64,000 bases of DNA from Polynucleobacter corsicus (lineage in GTDB: Bacteria; Pseudomonadota; Gammaproteobacteria; Burkholderiales; Burkholderiaceae), in assembly GCF_018688255.1 (NCBI RefSeq), contig NZ_CP061314.1:620001-684000 (forward strand). Reading direction: 5' to 3'. Below are positions 28,575 to 38,077 of this stretch, in pieces; position 1 is the first letter of the stretch, and each line of letters begins with the position of its first letter. The position numbers and the translations under genes were made by a program. Under the pieces are notes generated by a model, which saw only the letters and a list, made by a program, of their open reading frames with translations, made no database searches and was not told the DNA's origin.

Positions 28575-29257
28575 ATGCCCGCACGAATACGAATCATTGC
28601 CTGGGTATGGAGTTGACTCACTCGGCCGGGAGTGAGATTTAAAACGGTAGCGACATCTCTAAAAGACAATTCTTCTTGATAGTGCAAGGCCATCACTAAT
28701 TGCTCCTTCTCTGGAAGCTTTTTCAGCAAGACTTCTAAGCCTTGAGCTAATTGCTTCATGGACGCGAGTTGCATCGGATCATTTTGCTTGTCCGGTGGAA
28801 TGAGTTCATCAGGCAGATCATCAATTGGCGTGAGATTGACCGCTCCCGCAACGACATTAAAGTATTCGTCTAACGTGAGACCGGCAGCGTCTGCAATTTC
28901 AGTATCTTCGGGCGCTCGACCTAGCTTTTGCTCTAAAGATCGAGTCGATTTTTCAAGGGCGGTAATTTGGTCGCGCTGATGTCTTGGCAAAATATCATTT
29001 GCTCTGCACGAATCGTAGATTGCTCCCCGAATTCGTGTTTTAGCATACACCTCAAAACTTAAATTTGGCTGTGGCTGATATCGCTGTAGAGCATCTAATA
29101 GACCCGTCATTCCTTCTTGAATGAGATCATCTACTTCAACATTGGCAGACAGACGGGAAGCAATCTGATAGGCAATCTTTTTAACTAATGGCGCATGCAA
29201 CTTAATGGCCTCATCGAGGCTGATTGCATGATAGGGATTTCCTGCGTAAGGTCGCAT
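28559..29257 (-). CDS. fliA: Flagellar sigma factor FliA (sigma-28)
   Basis: 232 residues with sigma-70 family regions 2 (VDDLIQEGMTGLLDALQRYQP), 3 and 4 (LPEKEQLVMALHYQEELSFRDVATVLNLTPGRVSQLHTQA). Directs transcription of late flagellar genes such as flagellin. Last gene of flhA-flhF-flhG-like-fliA, starting 5 bp after the previous stop. Regulated post-translationally by FlgM, encoded on the other strand. Confidence 0.95.
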   Translation of the reverse strand: MRPYAGNPYHAISLDEAIKLHAPLVKKIAYQIASRLSANVEVDDLIQEGMTGLLDALQRYQPQPNLSFEVYAKTRIRGAIYDSCRANDILPRHQRDQITALEKSTRSLEQKLGRAPEDTEIADAAGLTLDEYFNVVAGAVNLTPIDDLPDELIPPDKQNDPMQLASMKQLAQGLEVLLKKLPEKEQLVMALHYQEELSFRDVATVLNLTPGRVSQLHTQAMIRIRAGIKKDA

Positions 29258-29262
29258 CGTAA

Positions 29263-30066
29263 TTAGCTGCTGATTTGGTGGGCAATATGCCTAAATAAGC
29301 TAGCCGGAATGATGGGATCGACCTGAGCTGCAGTTGAAGCTTCATCATTAAAGTCGCTTAAAGATTGAGCACCTACGCAATGTAAAAGAGACAAGGAGAT
29401 ATCGAGCTTTGCAGAAGCTTCTTGTGCCAGCGCTCGAAAGGCTTCATCGCCTTCATTGCGATCATTCCCGCCAACCATCATGATGGAAGCAGGCTCATCA
29501 GCACTACTAATCATGAGTTGATTAATGAGGGCAATCGCTTTTGCTTGATTGCTTTTGCTGCAAGAGGCTATGACGATGTGATTGAGGTTGGCGCTTAGAA
29601 ATGGCATTACCGCAGGCGCTGGATCGTCGCTGACTACAACAATGTAATCAAGGCCGAGACCAAATTCTTGTGTGCGGATGTCCAAAGCGGGGCGTACAAG
29701 CTGTTTGCTTGCAAAGTAATGACGAGCACGTGAGGCAGTCGTAAACCAAAGATTATCTTCAACTTGCAAAACAGCTTTTTCCAACGGAACTAAATTAGAA
29801 AGTGCCTGGCCTAAATCGTATTTAGTGCTGTAGATTTGGGAGTTCAATCTTTGGCGGTTATGAAATGACACTTCATCGACCAGTAAGACCTTAAATCCAG
29901 ATCTTCTTAAGGCGTGTGAAACACCAAGACCAATCGCAGCTGTGCTATCTGGATCTAGGGAACTGCTTAAAAAAAATACTTTTGGCAGGTTATTTCCAAA
30001 AAGATTGCGTAAGCCCTCTGCTTGATCTGTGTTGCCAATGCTTGGTGGTTTACTAGAAAGGCTCAT
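29263..30066 (-). CDS. FlhG/FleN-like MinD-family protein without Walker A lysine
   Basis: 267 residues in the flhG position, overlapping flhF by 4 bp (ATGA). The MinD-type fold is recognisable: FFLSSSLDPDSTAAIGLGVSHALRRSG then KVLLVDEVSF, LDYIVVVSDDP and the NQAKAIALINQL helix. In FlhG the first segment is a deviant Walker A (KGGxGKT); here it is S-S-S-L-D-P-D-S-T, lacking both lysines and the glycines. ATP hydrolysis is therefore unlikely. FlhG normally counts flagella with FlhF; this may be an ATP-independent variant. Confidence 0.7.
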   Translation of the reverse strand: MSLSSKPPSIGNTDQAEGLRNLFGNNLPKVFFLSSSLDPDSTAAIGLGVSHALRRSGFKVLLVDEVSFHNRQRLNSQIYSTKYDLGQALSNLVPLEKAVLQVEDNLWFTTASRARHYFASKQLVRPALDIRTQEFGLGLDYIVVVSDDPAPAVMPFLSANLNHIVIASCSKSNQAKAIALINQLMISSADEPASIMMVGGNDRNEGDEAFRALAQEASAKLDISLSLLHCVGAQSLSDFNDEASTAAQVDPIIPASLFRHIAHQISS

Positions 30067-31439
30067 GAAAAGTTATTTTTCGTCCAGTCATTGAGGTAAT
30101 CAGCCATAAGAGCTGGCACTTGCTCGTCCTGAACACTGAGATTGCTACTCAGTTGACGGGGACGCATTGCACGGTGCGCCAAATAAGGTACGTTCGCTTG
30201 ACTTAAGTCCTCAGGAACACGCTGGCCGTTAGAGAGGAACATTAATGGCAATTCATGACGAATTAATGAATCTAGTACTGGGGCAATTTGGGCTGCTTCA
30301 TCGGTCTTGGTGATAATCGCACCTAAAATACCAGTTTGATTAGCTTCTTTTGATGCCTGATTGTGTAGCGTAATTACATCTTCTTGTGTACGAAGATCGG
30401 TCGTAGAGCTCATTACCAAAATGCGATGGGCATGGCGTGAACCTTCTTTCAGAAGCTGTGATTGTTCAATCATCAAAACGTCACGCTGATTTACACCAGC
30501 GGTATCAAGCAAGATGATTCTTCTTTGAGAAAGCTCTTGTAATTTACTCGCTAAATCTTCGCTATCGCGTAAGGAGATTACGGGTAGACCGAGGATGCGT
30601 GCGAAGACCTTTAATTGTTCTTGTGCACCAATACGGTAAGTATCAGTGCTGAGCAGGGCGACTTGGTTACGGCCATAGCGCAACACGCAACGCGCAGCCA
30701 CTTTGGCAACCGTAGTCGTTTTACCAACGCCAGTCGGGCCAATGAAAGCAAATACCCCGCCTTGGTCAAAAGCAGCAATCGGGTCAATCGTATGAATCAT
30801 TTGCTCAAGCTTCTTCTGGACCATACCTAATAGCGAAGTAACACTATTGCAGCCATCCAGATCTTGCATGAGTTGAGTGCAAAGCTTTGGTGAAAAGCCA
30901 GCACTTAATAATGCTTTAGTGACCTCCGCAGCGCTAGCGGATTGCTGTTGAAGATTGCCCCAGTAATTGCCAGCCAAATGTGACTGCAGCATTTTTTTCA
31001 CTTCTTCAACTTCGGCGATCAGTTTTTCAACCCGTGGAGTTTGCTCAGTACTTGGATTAACTCCTAATTGGTGATCAACTACATTCGCACGCGGCTCGGT
31101 CTGAATAACATCCGCAATAACCAGGCCGCCAACATCAGGATTTGAGCCTGAGGTGGGTGCTGGAGGATTAGCAATCGAGCTAGCAATCGAATTAAAGCTT
31201 GGGGTTGGTACCGCAACGACTGGCACTTCTTCTATAGTCGCTGCAGTGTTTGTAATGGGGCTGGCTGGGTGTGGGCGCTGTGTTGCGAGCTGAGCCAGGG
31301 CATCTGGCGAGATAGCCACTATCTCTACTCCCTCTGGTACATCCCGGGTAGCAAGCACTAGCGCATCTGAGCCCATTTTCTCACGCACCATTTTTAAGGC
31401 GTCAGCAGAATTAGCGGCGGTAAATTTTTGTGGGCCCAT
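30063..31439 (-). CDS. flhF: Flagellar biosynthesis GTPase FlhF
   Basis: 458 residues. N-terminal B domain (KFTAANSADALKMVREKMG), a Pro/Ala-rich linker, then the SRP-type NG domain: G1 FIGPTGVGKTTTVAKVA at about 232-248, LLSTDTYRIGAQEQL, ILLDTAGVNQRD (G3) and ITKTDEA (G4). FlhF marks the cell pole for flagellum assembly. All GTPase motifs are intact, in contrast to its FlhG-like partner. Second gene of the flhA operon. Confidence 0.95.
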   Translation of the reverse strand: MGPQKFTAANSADALKMVREKMGSDALVLATRDVPEGVEIVAISPDALAQLATQRPHPASPITNTAATIEEVPVVAVPTPSFNSIASSIANPPAPTSGSNPDVGGLVIADVIQTEPRANVVDHQLGVNPSTEQTPRVEKLIAEVEEVKKMLQSHLAGNYWGNLQQQSASAAEVTKALLSAGFSPKLCTQLMQDLDGCNSVTSLLGMVQKKLEQMIHTIDPIAAFDQGGVFAFIGPTGVGKTTTVAKVAARCVLRYGRNQVALLSTDTYRIGAQEQLKVFARILGLPVISLRDSEDLASKLQELSQRRIILLDTAGVNQRDVLMIEQSQLLKEGSRHAHRILVMSSTTDLRTQEDVITLHNQASKEANQTGILGAIITKTDEAAQIAPVLDSLIRHELPLMFLSNGQRVPEDLSQANVPYLAHRAMRPRQLSSNLSVQDEQVPALMADYLNDWTKNNFS

Positions 31440-31498
31440 ATTAATTACCTAGCGTATGAAAAATACGAAATAAAGATGAGAAATTAACAATGCGTTCA

Positions 31499-33586
31499 TT
31501 AATTGTTGCCGGCTTGTTTACACAAGACATCAAAGTAGGAAAGATTTGCGGTAGGGGGAAGCTCACCCATGCCCAACACAATCGCTTGTGGACGCACACG
31601 TTTAGCGAGTTTTGCAAAGGTAAGGCGGCAGCGCGTGCTGCATACGATTACAGGCGGCAGGTTGGCTTCTTCAAGCGCATCGATACCGCGAATGACTTCT
31701 TCACCAAACAGTCTTGCAAGCGAAGGCTCGATGACGCCATCGGGCGCGATAGCATTGGTGCCAATCGCCTGCTCAATTAAGCGCTCAAATTCTGGCTGAA
31801 TGCCTAGTACTGAGAAATTATTAGAGTCTTTGTAAACATCTTGCACGATCATGCGACGCAGTGCATAGCGCACAGGTTGCAACATATCAATTGGGTCTGG
31901 GGTCTTCGGTGCAACTTCACCAGCAACCTCTAGGATGGTGCGTAAATCTTTAATAGGCACACCCTCTTCCAAAAGAAGTTGCAGCAATCTTTGAAAGTTA
32001 GCAACACTCACTACCTTGGGAACAACGTCTTCAACTAGTTTTGGATAACTGAGTTTGAAGTGATCGAGTAATTCTTGGGCTTCTTGACGACCCAAGAGTT
32101 CGTTGGCGTGCTTGTGGACTAAGTTATCTAAATGAGTGGCCAGAACTACTGCAGGCTCTACTACGGTATAGCCTTTGGTAATAGCCTCATCGCGACGATT
32201 GCGCGTAATCCAAATTGCAGGCATGCCAAAAGTGGGATCAACTACCTTGATGCCGTCAATACCCTCTGCACCGGCTGGTTGAATCGCTAGCAAGCGATCC
32301 GGTAAACACTGACCGCGACCAATTTCTGCGCCATAAAGTAAGAAGCGGTAGGTTTCTGGTTGTAGCTGTAAGTTATCGCGAATATGAACGGATGGCGTTA
32401 AGAAACCAGTATCACCAATGAATTTTCTACGAATGGCTCTAATGCGTTTAATCAAATCACTATCGTCACCATTTTCAACTAAAGAAATCAGGCGGTAAGG
32501 GAGTTCAAGACAAAGGGGCTCGATGACCGGAACATCTTCCCAGTTCAATTCTTCGCGATTGGCTGGCCTTGCACTTGCAGTGGCTACACGGGCTTTTTCC
32601 GCTTTAATGCGGCTATTGATCAACCAAGACAGGCCACCAAAGAGTGCTGCAAAACCCAAGAAGGAGAGGTGGGGCATACCAGGCACTAAGCCTAAGATAC
32701 CTAAAATGAATGCCGCAACGAGCAGACCGCTGCTGTTGGCGCTAAATTGCTTAGATATTTGATCTGAAAATGCATCTTCAGTTGCAACTCGGGTTACCAA
32801 AATACCTGCGGCAGTAGAAATTACCAGCGCCGGAATTTGGGCAACTAAGCCATCCCCGATGGAAAGGGCTGCAAATGTATTGAATGCATCCACAAACCCC
32901 ATGTTGTATTGCATGACGCCAACAATGATTCCGCCAATCAGATTAATTACCAAAATCATGATGCCGGCAACCGCATCCCCACGGACGAACTTAGAAGCAC
33001 CATCCATGGAGCCGTAGAAGTCAGCCTCTTGCGCCACTTCAGCGCGCCGCATCTTAGCGTCCTCCTGCTTAATAATGCCGGCATTTAAGTCCGCATCAAT
33101 CGCCATTTGTTTGCCGGGCATAGAATCCAAAGCGAAGCGGGCAGAAACTTCAGCAACTCGGCCAGAGCCTTTGGTAATCACTACAAAGTTGATGATGGTG
33201 ATCACAATAAAGATCACAATACCGACGGTCAGATTGTTGCCAATCATAAATTGACCAAATGCTTCAATTACCTTACCAGCAGCACCTGGCCCCGTATGGC
33301 CATCGATCAATACGATGCGGGTGGAGGCCACGTTTAAAGAAAGACGCAGTAGGGTTGTCAGAAGCAGAATCGTTGGAAAGGCAACGAAATCTTTAAAGCT
33401 CTTGATATTGATCGCCGAGATCAAGACCATGATGGAGATGGCGATATTGAGCGTGAACAACATATCGAGCACGATCGCAGGCAGCGGCACCAGCATCATC
33501 ACCAAGACCATTAGGACCAGAATCGGGATACCAGCTTGCGCGGAATTGGTGCTTAAGCGTTTAAGGGAGCTGCCAAGAGCTGACAT
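31499..33586 (-). CDS. flhA: Flagellar export gate protein FlhA
   Basis: 695 residues: eight N-terminal membrane helices with the FHIPEP signature region (RVAEVSARFALDSMPGKQMAID, then AGIIKQEDAKMRRAEV) and a large cytoplasmic domain that docks substrates and chaperones (ARLFGEEVIRGIDAL near the end). It forms the nonameric export gate ring. First gene of the minus-strand operon; flhB, its usual neighbour, is not in the window. Confidence 0.96.
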   Translation of the reverse strand: MSALGSSLKRLSTNSAQAGIPILVLMVLVMMLVPLPAIVLDMLFTLNIAISIMVLISAINIKSFKDFVAFPTILLLTTLLRLSLNVASTRIVLIDGHTGPGAAGKVIEAFGQFMIGNNLTVGIVIFIVITIINFVVITKGSGRVAEVSARFALDSMPGKQMAIDADLNAGIIKQEDAKMRRAEVAQEADFYGSMDGASKFVRGDAVAGIMILVINLIGGIIVGVMQYNMGFVDAFNTFAALSIGDGLVAQIPALVISTAAGILVTRVATEDAFSDQISKQFSANSSGLLVAAFILGILGLVPGMPHLSFLGFAALFGGLSWLINSRIKAEKARVATASARPANREELNWEDVPVIEPLCLELPYRLISLVENGDDSDLIKRIRAIRRKFIGDTGFLTPSVHIRDNLQLQPETYRFLLYGAEIGRGQCLPDRLLAIQPAGAEGIDGIKVVDPTFGMPAIWITRNRRDEAITKGYTVVEPAVVLATHLDNLVHKHANELLGRQEAQELLDHFKLSYPKLVEDVVPKVVSVANFQRLLQLLLEEGVPIKDLRTILEVAGEVAPKTPDPIDMLQPVRYALRRMIVQDVYKDSNNFSVLGIQPEFERLIEQAIGTNAIAPDGVIEPSLARLFGEEVIRGIDALEEANLPPVIVCSTRCRLTFAKLAKRVRPQAIVLGMGELPPTANLSYFDVLCKQAGNN

Positions 33587-34006
33587 AAATTCAGGCGTGA
33601 TATTTAAGTAATTGATTTATATGGGAAAAACATAAATATGCAATTTTTAATATTAATTACAAAAATTACATACTTTTACCAATGAGAATCATAACGGAAG
33701 GAGGGGGTTTTATAGCTGTTAAGTACTAAGCAAACCCTCACAAAACAACTTAAAAATAGGGATGTACCCCTTAAAACACCCCCAAAAACACCCTGAAGTG
33801 AGCGCCACAAGCTCTCGATAAAGGGAAAAGGGGGTCAAGAGTGCATTAAAAACACGGAAATCTAATAAAAATACATAACAAAAACAATGACTTAAGAATT
33901 CCTACTAAATAATTCCCAATTACCCCTAAACATATCGACCTGGGTATCCGTATTAAGTACGTAAGAAACACATTTATGAAGCATTAACAGTTACGGAGAA
34001 CTAAAC
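33587..34006. other. Divergent intergenic region between flhA and flagellin
   Basis: 420 bp, AT-rich, without a gene. It must hold the flhA operon promoter (minus) and the flagellin promoter (plus). I found no sigma-54 consensus; a sigma-28-like element is noted separately at 33927-33954. C-rich runs (33770-33790) are unexplained. Confidence 0.5.
33927..33954 (+). promoter_or_regulatory. Possible sigma-28 promoter of the flagellin genes
   Basis: TAAACATA, 12 bp, TCCGTATT, ending about 50 bp before the flagellin start. The -35 TAAA and the CCG core agree with the FliA consensus (TAAAGTTT-N11-GCCGATAA), and the same TCCGTAT core recurs upstream of flgK. The spacer is one base longer than ideal. 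Confidence 0.4.
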
Positions 34007-35036
34007 ATGCCAGCAGTCCTTAATACCAATATGGCGTCCTTGTATGCCCAAAAGAACCTTGCTACTGCCCAAGCTGACTTAGCTGGTTCAGTACAGAAGC
34101 TCTCTTCTGGCAAGCGTATCAACAGTGCAAAAGATGATGCTGCTGGTTATGCAGTTGCTGAAGCAGTAAAGGCAACCAAGAACATTACTGATCAATCTAT
34201 TCGCAATACTCAAGATGCAATTTCCTTAGTTCAAACTGCTGAAGGTGCATTAGATGTTGTAAGTAAGATGCTCCAGCGTGTTTTGACATTGACCACTCAA
34301 AAAGAGAATGGCACTCTGACAACAACGCAAACAACGTCAATTAATAATGAAATCACAAGCATGTTAAGTGAAGTTGGCCAGATTAACTCACGTACTCGTT
34401 TCCAAGGCGGATCAGCCTCACTTTTTGGTACCACTTCAACATTTACAACTGGTTCAGGTACAGCAGCTCCAACGCAAACCACGGTGACTATTGCATCGTT
34501 GTCATTATCTGCATTGGATCGATTGTCCTCAGGTGTTGCAACTGCGGCTTCAACTGGGACCGCTATTACTATTGGCGGCGGCATGAGTGGTGCTGCAGCG
34601 GTTGGCGATAAGATTTTCAAGAATGGTGTTGATACTGGCCTCACAGCCGCTGCTGCAATTACAACCACCGGCGCAACAAACTTAGCTATTACAACGTCAG
34701 CGGCATTAACGGTAGCTATTGGCGACGTTATTAGTGTTGGATCTGCAGCTGGTATTTCAAGTTCATCTAACTCAGCTTCAATTATGAATGCGGTTCAAGT
34801 AAATATCGAAAACCGTGCCAAGTTAGGTGCTTCTCAACAGCAACTCAACTACATCGTTGACAATATGCAGACTCTGTCCAATAACTTGGCGGATGCTCAA
34901 AGTCGTATTATTGATACTGACTATGCATCTGAGACAGCAAACCTAACTCGTGGTCAGATCTTGCAGCAAGCTGCAACATCGATGTTGGCGCAGGCAAACC
35001 AAATGCCTAACGTCATCTTGACCTTGTTGAAATAAT
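33991..35036 (+). repeat. Direct repeat copy 1 (flagellin gene with its RBS)
   Basis: 1046-bp unit repeated at 35059-36104 with two single-base differences seen (in the Thr codon near 34549 and the Val codon near 34738). The unit includes the TTACGGAGAACTAAAC ribosome-binding region, and copies are separated by only 22 bp. Confidence 0.95.
34007..35035 (+). CDS. fliC: Flagellin, copy 1
   Basis: 342 residues. Conserved D0/D1 N terminus (VLNTNMASLYAQKNL, LSSGKRINSAKDDAAGYAVAE) and C terminus (NRAKLGASQQQLNYIVDNMQ, TRGQILQQAATSMLAQANQMPN) build the filament core. The variable middle (about 140-265) is Thr/Ala/Gly-rich and contains GDKIFKNGVDTGLT at about 200, a motif also found in FlgE here. 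Good ribosome-binding site (CGGAG). Exported by the flagellar apparatus; likely FliA-dependent. Protein identical to copy 2. Confidence 0.97.
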   Translation: MPAVLNTNMASLYAQKNLATAQADLAGSVQKLSSGKRINSAKDDAAGYAVAEAVKATKNITDQSIRNTQDAISLVQTAEGALDVVSKMLQRVLTLTTQKENGTLTTTQTTSINNEITSMLSEVGQINSRTRFQGGSASLFGTTSTFTTGSGTAAPTQTTVTIASLSLSALDRLSSGVATAASTGTAITIGGGMSGAAAVGDKIFKNGVDTGLTAAAAITTTGATNLAITTSAALTVAIGDVISVGSAAGISSSSNSASIMNAVQVNIENRAKLGASQQQLNYIVDNMQTLSNNLADAQSRIIDTDYASETANLTRGQILQQAATSMLAQANQMPNVILTLLK

Positions 35037-35058
35037 TTTAAATATTTAATTAGCTACA

Positions 35059-36104
35059 TTACGGAGAACTAAACATGCCAGCAGTCCTTAATACCAATAT
35101 GGCGTCCTTGTATGCCCAAAAGAACCTTGCTACTGCCCAAGCTGACTTAGCTGGTTCAGTACAGAAGCTCTCTTCTGGCAAGCGTATCAACAGTGCAAAA
35201 GATGATGCTGCTGGTTATGCAGTTGCTGAAGCAGTAAAGGCAACCAAGAACATTACTGATCAATCTATTCGCAATACTCAAGATGCAATTTCCTTAGTTC
35301 AAACTGCTGAAGGTGCATTAGATGTTGTAAGTAAGATGCTCCAGCGTGTTTTGACATTGACCACTCAAAAAGAGAATGGCACTCTGACAACAACGCAAAC
35401 AACGTCAATTAATAATGAAATCACAAGCATGTTAAGTGAAGTTGGCCAGATTAACTCACGTACTCGTTTCCAAGGCGGATCAGCCTCACTTTTTGGTACC
35501 ACTTCAACATTTACAACTGGTTCAGGTACAGCAGCTCCAACGCAAACCACGGTGACTATTGCATCGTTGTCATTATCTGCATTGGATCGATTGTCCTCAG
35601 GTGTTGCAACAGCGGCTTCAACTGGGACCGCTATTACTATTGGCGGCGGCATGAGTGGTGCTGCAGCGGTTGGCGATAAGATTTTCAAGAATGGTGTTGA
35701 TACTGGCCTCACAGCCGCTGCTGCAATTACAACCACCGGCGCAACAAACTTAGCTATTACAACGTCAGCGGCATTAACGGTAGCTATTGGCGACGTTATT
35801 AGTGTGGGATCTGCAGCTGGTATTTCAAGTTCATCTAACTCAGCTTCAATTATGAATGCGGTTCAAGTAAATATCGAAAACCGTGCCAAGTTAGGTGCTT
35901 CTCAACAGCAACTCAACTACATCGTTGACAATATGCAGACTCTGTCCAATAACTTGGCGGATGCTCAAAGTCGTATTATTGATACTGACTATGCATCTGA
36001 GACAGCAAACCTAACTCGTGGTCAGATCTTGCAGCAAGCTGCAACATCGATGTTGGCGCAGGCAAACCAAATGCCTAACGTCATCTTGACCTTGTTGAAA
36101 TAAT
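35059..36104 (+). repeat. Direct repeat copy 2 (flagellin gene with its RBS)
   Basis: Second copy of the 1046-bp unit. Only two differences from copy 1, both synonymous, were found by eye, pointing to very recent duplication or ongoing gene conversion. Confidence 0.95.
35075..36103 (+). CDS. fliC: Flagellin, copy 2
   Basis: 342 residues, protein sequence identical to copy 1. Only 39 bp separate the two coding regions, with no room for an independent sigma-28 promoter, so the genes are probably cotranscribed. Downstream is a perfect 13-bp hairpin before flaG. Two copies would raise flagellin dosage without altering filament composition. Confidence 0.97.
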   Translation: MPAVLNTNMASLYAQKNLATAQADLAGSVQKLSSGKRINSAKDDAAGYAVAEAVKATKNITDQSIRNTQDAISLVQTAEGALDVVSKMLQRVLTLTTQKENGTLTTTQTTSINNEITSMLSEVGQINSRTRFQGGSASLFGTTSTFTTGSGTAAPTQTTVTIASLSLSALDRLSSGVATAASTGTAITIGGGMSGAAAVGDKIFKNGVDTGLTAAAAITTTGATNLAITTSAALTVAIGDVISVGSAAGISSSSNSASIMNAVQVNIENRAKLGASQQQLNYIVDNMQTLSNNLADAQSRIIDTDYASETANLTRGQILQQAATSMLAQANQMPNVILTLLK

Positions 36105-36127
36105 AAGTTGTTGATTTCTTAAGGAAA

Positions 36128-36158
36128 GTCTATTAGCCTAAGGGCTAGGCTAATAGAC
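36128..36158 (+). other. Perfect 13-bp hairpin between flagellin and flaG
   Basis: GTCTATTAGCCTA and TAGGCTAATAGAC flank an AGGGC loop. No T run follows, so it is not a standard terminator. It could protect the 3' end of flagellin mRNA or dampen read-through into flaG-fliD-fliS. Confidence 0.8.
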
Positions 36159-36176
36159 CCAGGTAAGAGGCTTCAT

Positions 36177-36596
36177 ATGAATCCAATTTCTTCCGCACCA
36201 CAAGCAGTAATGCCACAGTCAAATGTGGCGTTACCGTCTAATCCCGGATTGCAGGCTTCCGATCCGGGGCAACCTATTGTTAAACCATCTGAAGTTGTTG
36301 CGCCTAAGCAGGCTCAGATTGTATTAGATACCTCAGGCATGTCCGCTGCGAGTGTTCGCGAAAGTGCGCGCCCAGTCGAAAAAGTAGTGCAAGCTGCAGC
36401 TGATGCTATTCAGACATTTATTCAGTCTAAAGGCGTTAATCTCAATATCTCTGTTGATCACACTACCGGTTATCACATTATTCGTGTGACTGATAACTCT
36501 GGCAACATGGTGATGCAGTTACCATCTGAAGAGGCTGTGCGCATTGCACACAATATGGATAGTTTGCAAGGCGTCTTCGTAGACCATATCGCCTAA
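36177..36596 (+). CDS. flaG: FlaG family protein
   Basis: 139 residues: a disordered Pro/Ser-rich N terminus, then the FlaG domain (VNLNISVDHTTGYHIIRVTDNSGNMVMQLPSEEAVRIA). FlaG influences filament length in several genera; mechanism not settled. Placed between flagellin and fliD as usual. Confidence 0.9.
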   Translation: MNPISSAPQAVMPQSNVALPSNPGLQASDPGQPIVKPSEVVAPKQAQIVLDTSGMSAASVRESARPVEKVVQAAADAIQTFIQSKGVNLNISVDHTTGYHIIRVTDNSGNMVMQLPSEEAVRIAHNMDSLQGVFVDHIA

Positions 36597-36653
36597 ATTT
36601 TTATTTGCTTAATGCAAATGCCGCCATACCAATTCGAAAGTCTCTAATTTATT

Positions 36654-38045
36654 ATGGCCGTTAATTCAACTTCAAACACAACATCAACACTCAACGGATC
36701 CAGTGGGACCCTTGGTGGCGGTACTGTTATTGATGTTAATGCAATAGTGGGTAAGCTTGATTCAGTCGAGCAAGCACCAATTGATAAGTTGAATACTAAA
36801 ATTGCCAAGCAAGATGTCTCGATTACTGACTTAGGCAACATCAAATCTAAAATGTCGATCTTACAGGCGGCATTGCAAGATTTTACAGATCCCTTAAGCT
36901 ATCTCAATAAGTCCGTGACAAGTAGCAACGCCACTGTACTGTCTTCATCGATCGCTAGTTCTTTAGAGGCTAGTGCCGGTACCTATCAAGTTGATGTCAC
37001 TTCAATTGCCTCTGCCTATACATCGAGCTTTGTCTCTAGCAAGTTTAATTTCACGACAGCCAATAGTATTTATTTAAAAGCTACCGATGGTACTGGTCAG
37101 ACAATTAATCTTGGTGGATCTGGAGTGGCAACTTTATCTGCCTTGCGTGATGCTATTAATGCGAATTCAGGAGCTTCAAAGATCAGGGCTGCGGTTGTAG
37201 ACACTGGCTCTGGCTCATCACTAGTCCTCACTTCTACAACCGGAGGCTCCGCAAATTCACTTACTGTGCAAACTACTAATGCCAGTGGAGCGGCTGTTAC
37301 TGCAACTAGCTCACAAGCGGGTGCTGATGCGGTATTTAAGGTCAATAATCAGACCTTTACTCGTCCATCCAATACCGTGACAGGCGCAATACCGGGGGTA
37401 AGTTTGCAATTGCAATCCGCCGGACTATCAACCCTTACCATTAGCTCGACCAATACTACGTCGGCTCAAGCAATGTTGACTAACGTTGGCCAGGCCTATA
37501 ACGACTTAATGACTTCATATACTCAATTAAGTAAGTACAACAGTGACCCCGCTCAACGTGGCTCACTTTATGGTGATGCTGCATTACAGTCAATTATCGA
37601 TAACATCTCTCTATCATTTACCTCTTCGCTGACAAGATTAGGTTCGTCCTTAACGGATAAAAATAGTAGACCAATTAGCTTCACATCCCTGGGCCTAGAG
37701 ATGCAGCTAGATGGTACATTAAAGTTTAATTCTGCAATGTACGATGCAGCGGTAAGTGCTGGAGCCTTTGATGAAATTGCGCAAGGCACAACTAGCTCTA
37801 CAAGAACAGCGGTCAATTCTGCAATGTTCTATGGTGCCGGCTTGGACGCTGATATCAATAGTTTTACTGATCAGAAATCCATTCTTGAGAATCGCGTCAA
37901 AGATTTACAGACCCGTAAAGATGAGAAGATGGCTAAGTACCGCGCGCAGTACGCCGCATTAGACGCCTTACTCTATCAGTTGCAGTCGATGAACACCTCT
38001 TTGTCTGCAACCTTTAATGCCTTGAATAATCAAAAGAGTAACTAA
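36654..38045 (+). CDS. fliD: Flagellar filament cap protein FliD
   Basis: 463 residues. The N-terminal domain (DVNAIVGKLDSVEQAPIDKLNTKI), the central FliD repeats and the C-terminal helical part (RVKDLQTRKDEKMAKYRAQYAALDALLYQLQ) are all present. FliD sits at the filament tip and folds incoming flagellin. Followed closely by its usual partner fliS. Confidence 0.95.
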   Translation: MAVNSTSNTTSTLNGSSGTLGGGTVIDVNAIVGKLDSVEQAPIDKLNTKIAKQDVSITDLGNIKSKMSILQAALQDFTDPLSYLNKSVTSSNATVLSSSIASSLEASAGTYQVDVTSIASAYTSSFVSSKFNFTTANSIYLKATDGTGQTINLGGSGVATLSALRDAINANSGASKIRAAVVDTGSGSSLVLTSTTGGSANSLTVQTTNASGAAVTATSSQAGADAVFKVNNQTFTRPSNTVTGAIPGVSLQLQSAGLSTLTISSTNTTSAQAMLTNVGQAYNDLMTSYTQLSKYNSDPAQRGSLYGDAALQSIIDNISLSFTSSLTRLGSSLTDKNSRPISFTSLGLEMQLDGTLKFNSAMYDAAVSAGAFDEIAQGTTSSTRTAVNSAMFYGAGLDADINSFTDQKSILENRVKDLQTRKDEKMAKYRAQYAALDALLYQLQSMNTSLSATFNALNNQKSN

Positions 38046-38077
38046 GTCGTATTGATTAAGTTATTTAAAAAGAAACT

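Noticed and set aside
34297..34668. 123-codon antisense frame inside each flagellin gene
   Set aside because: Present in both copies only because the genes are duplicates; no ribosome-binding site and low-complexity composition.
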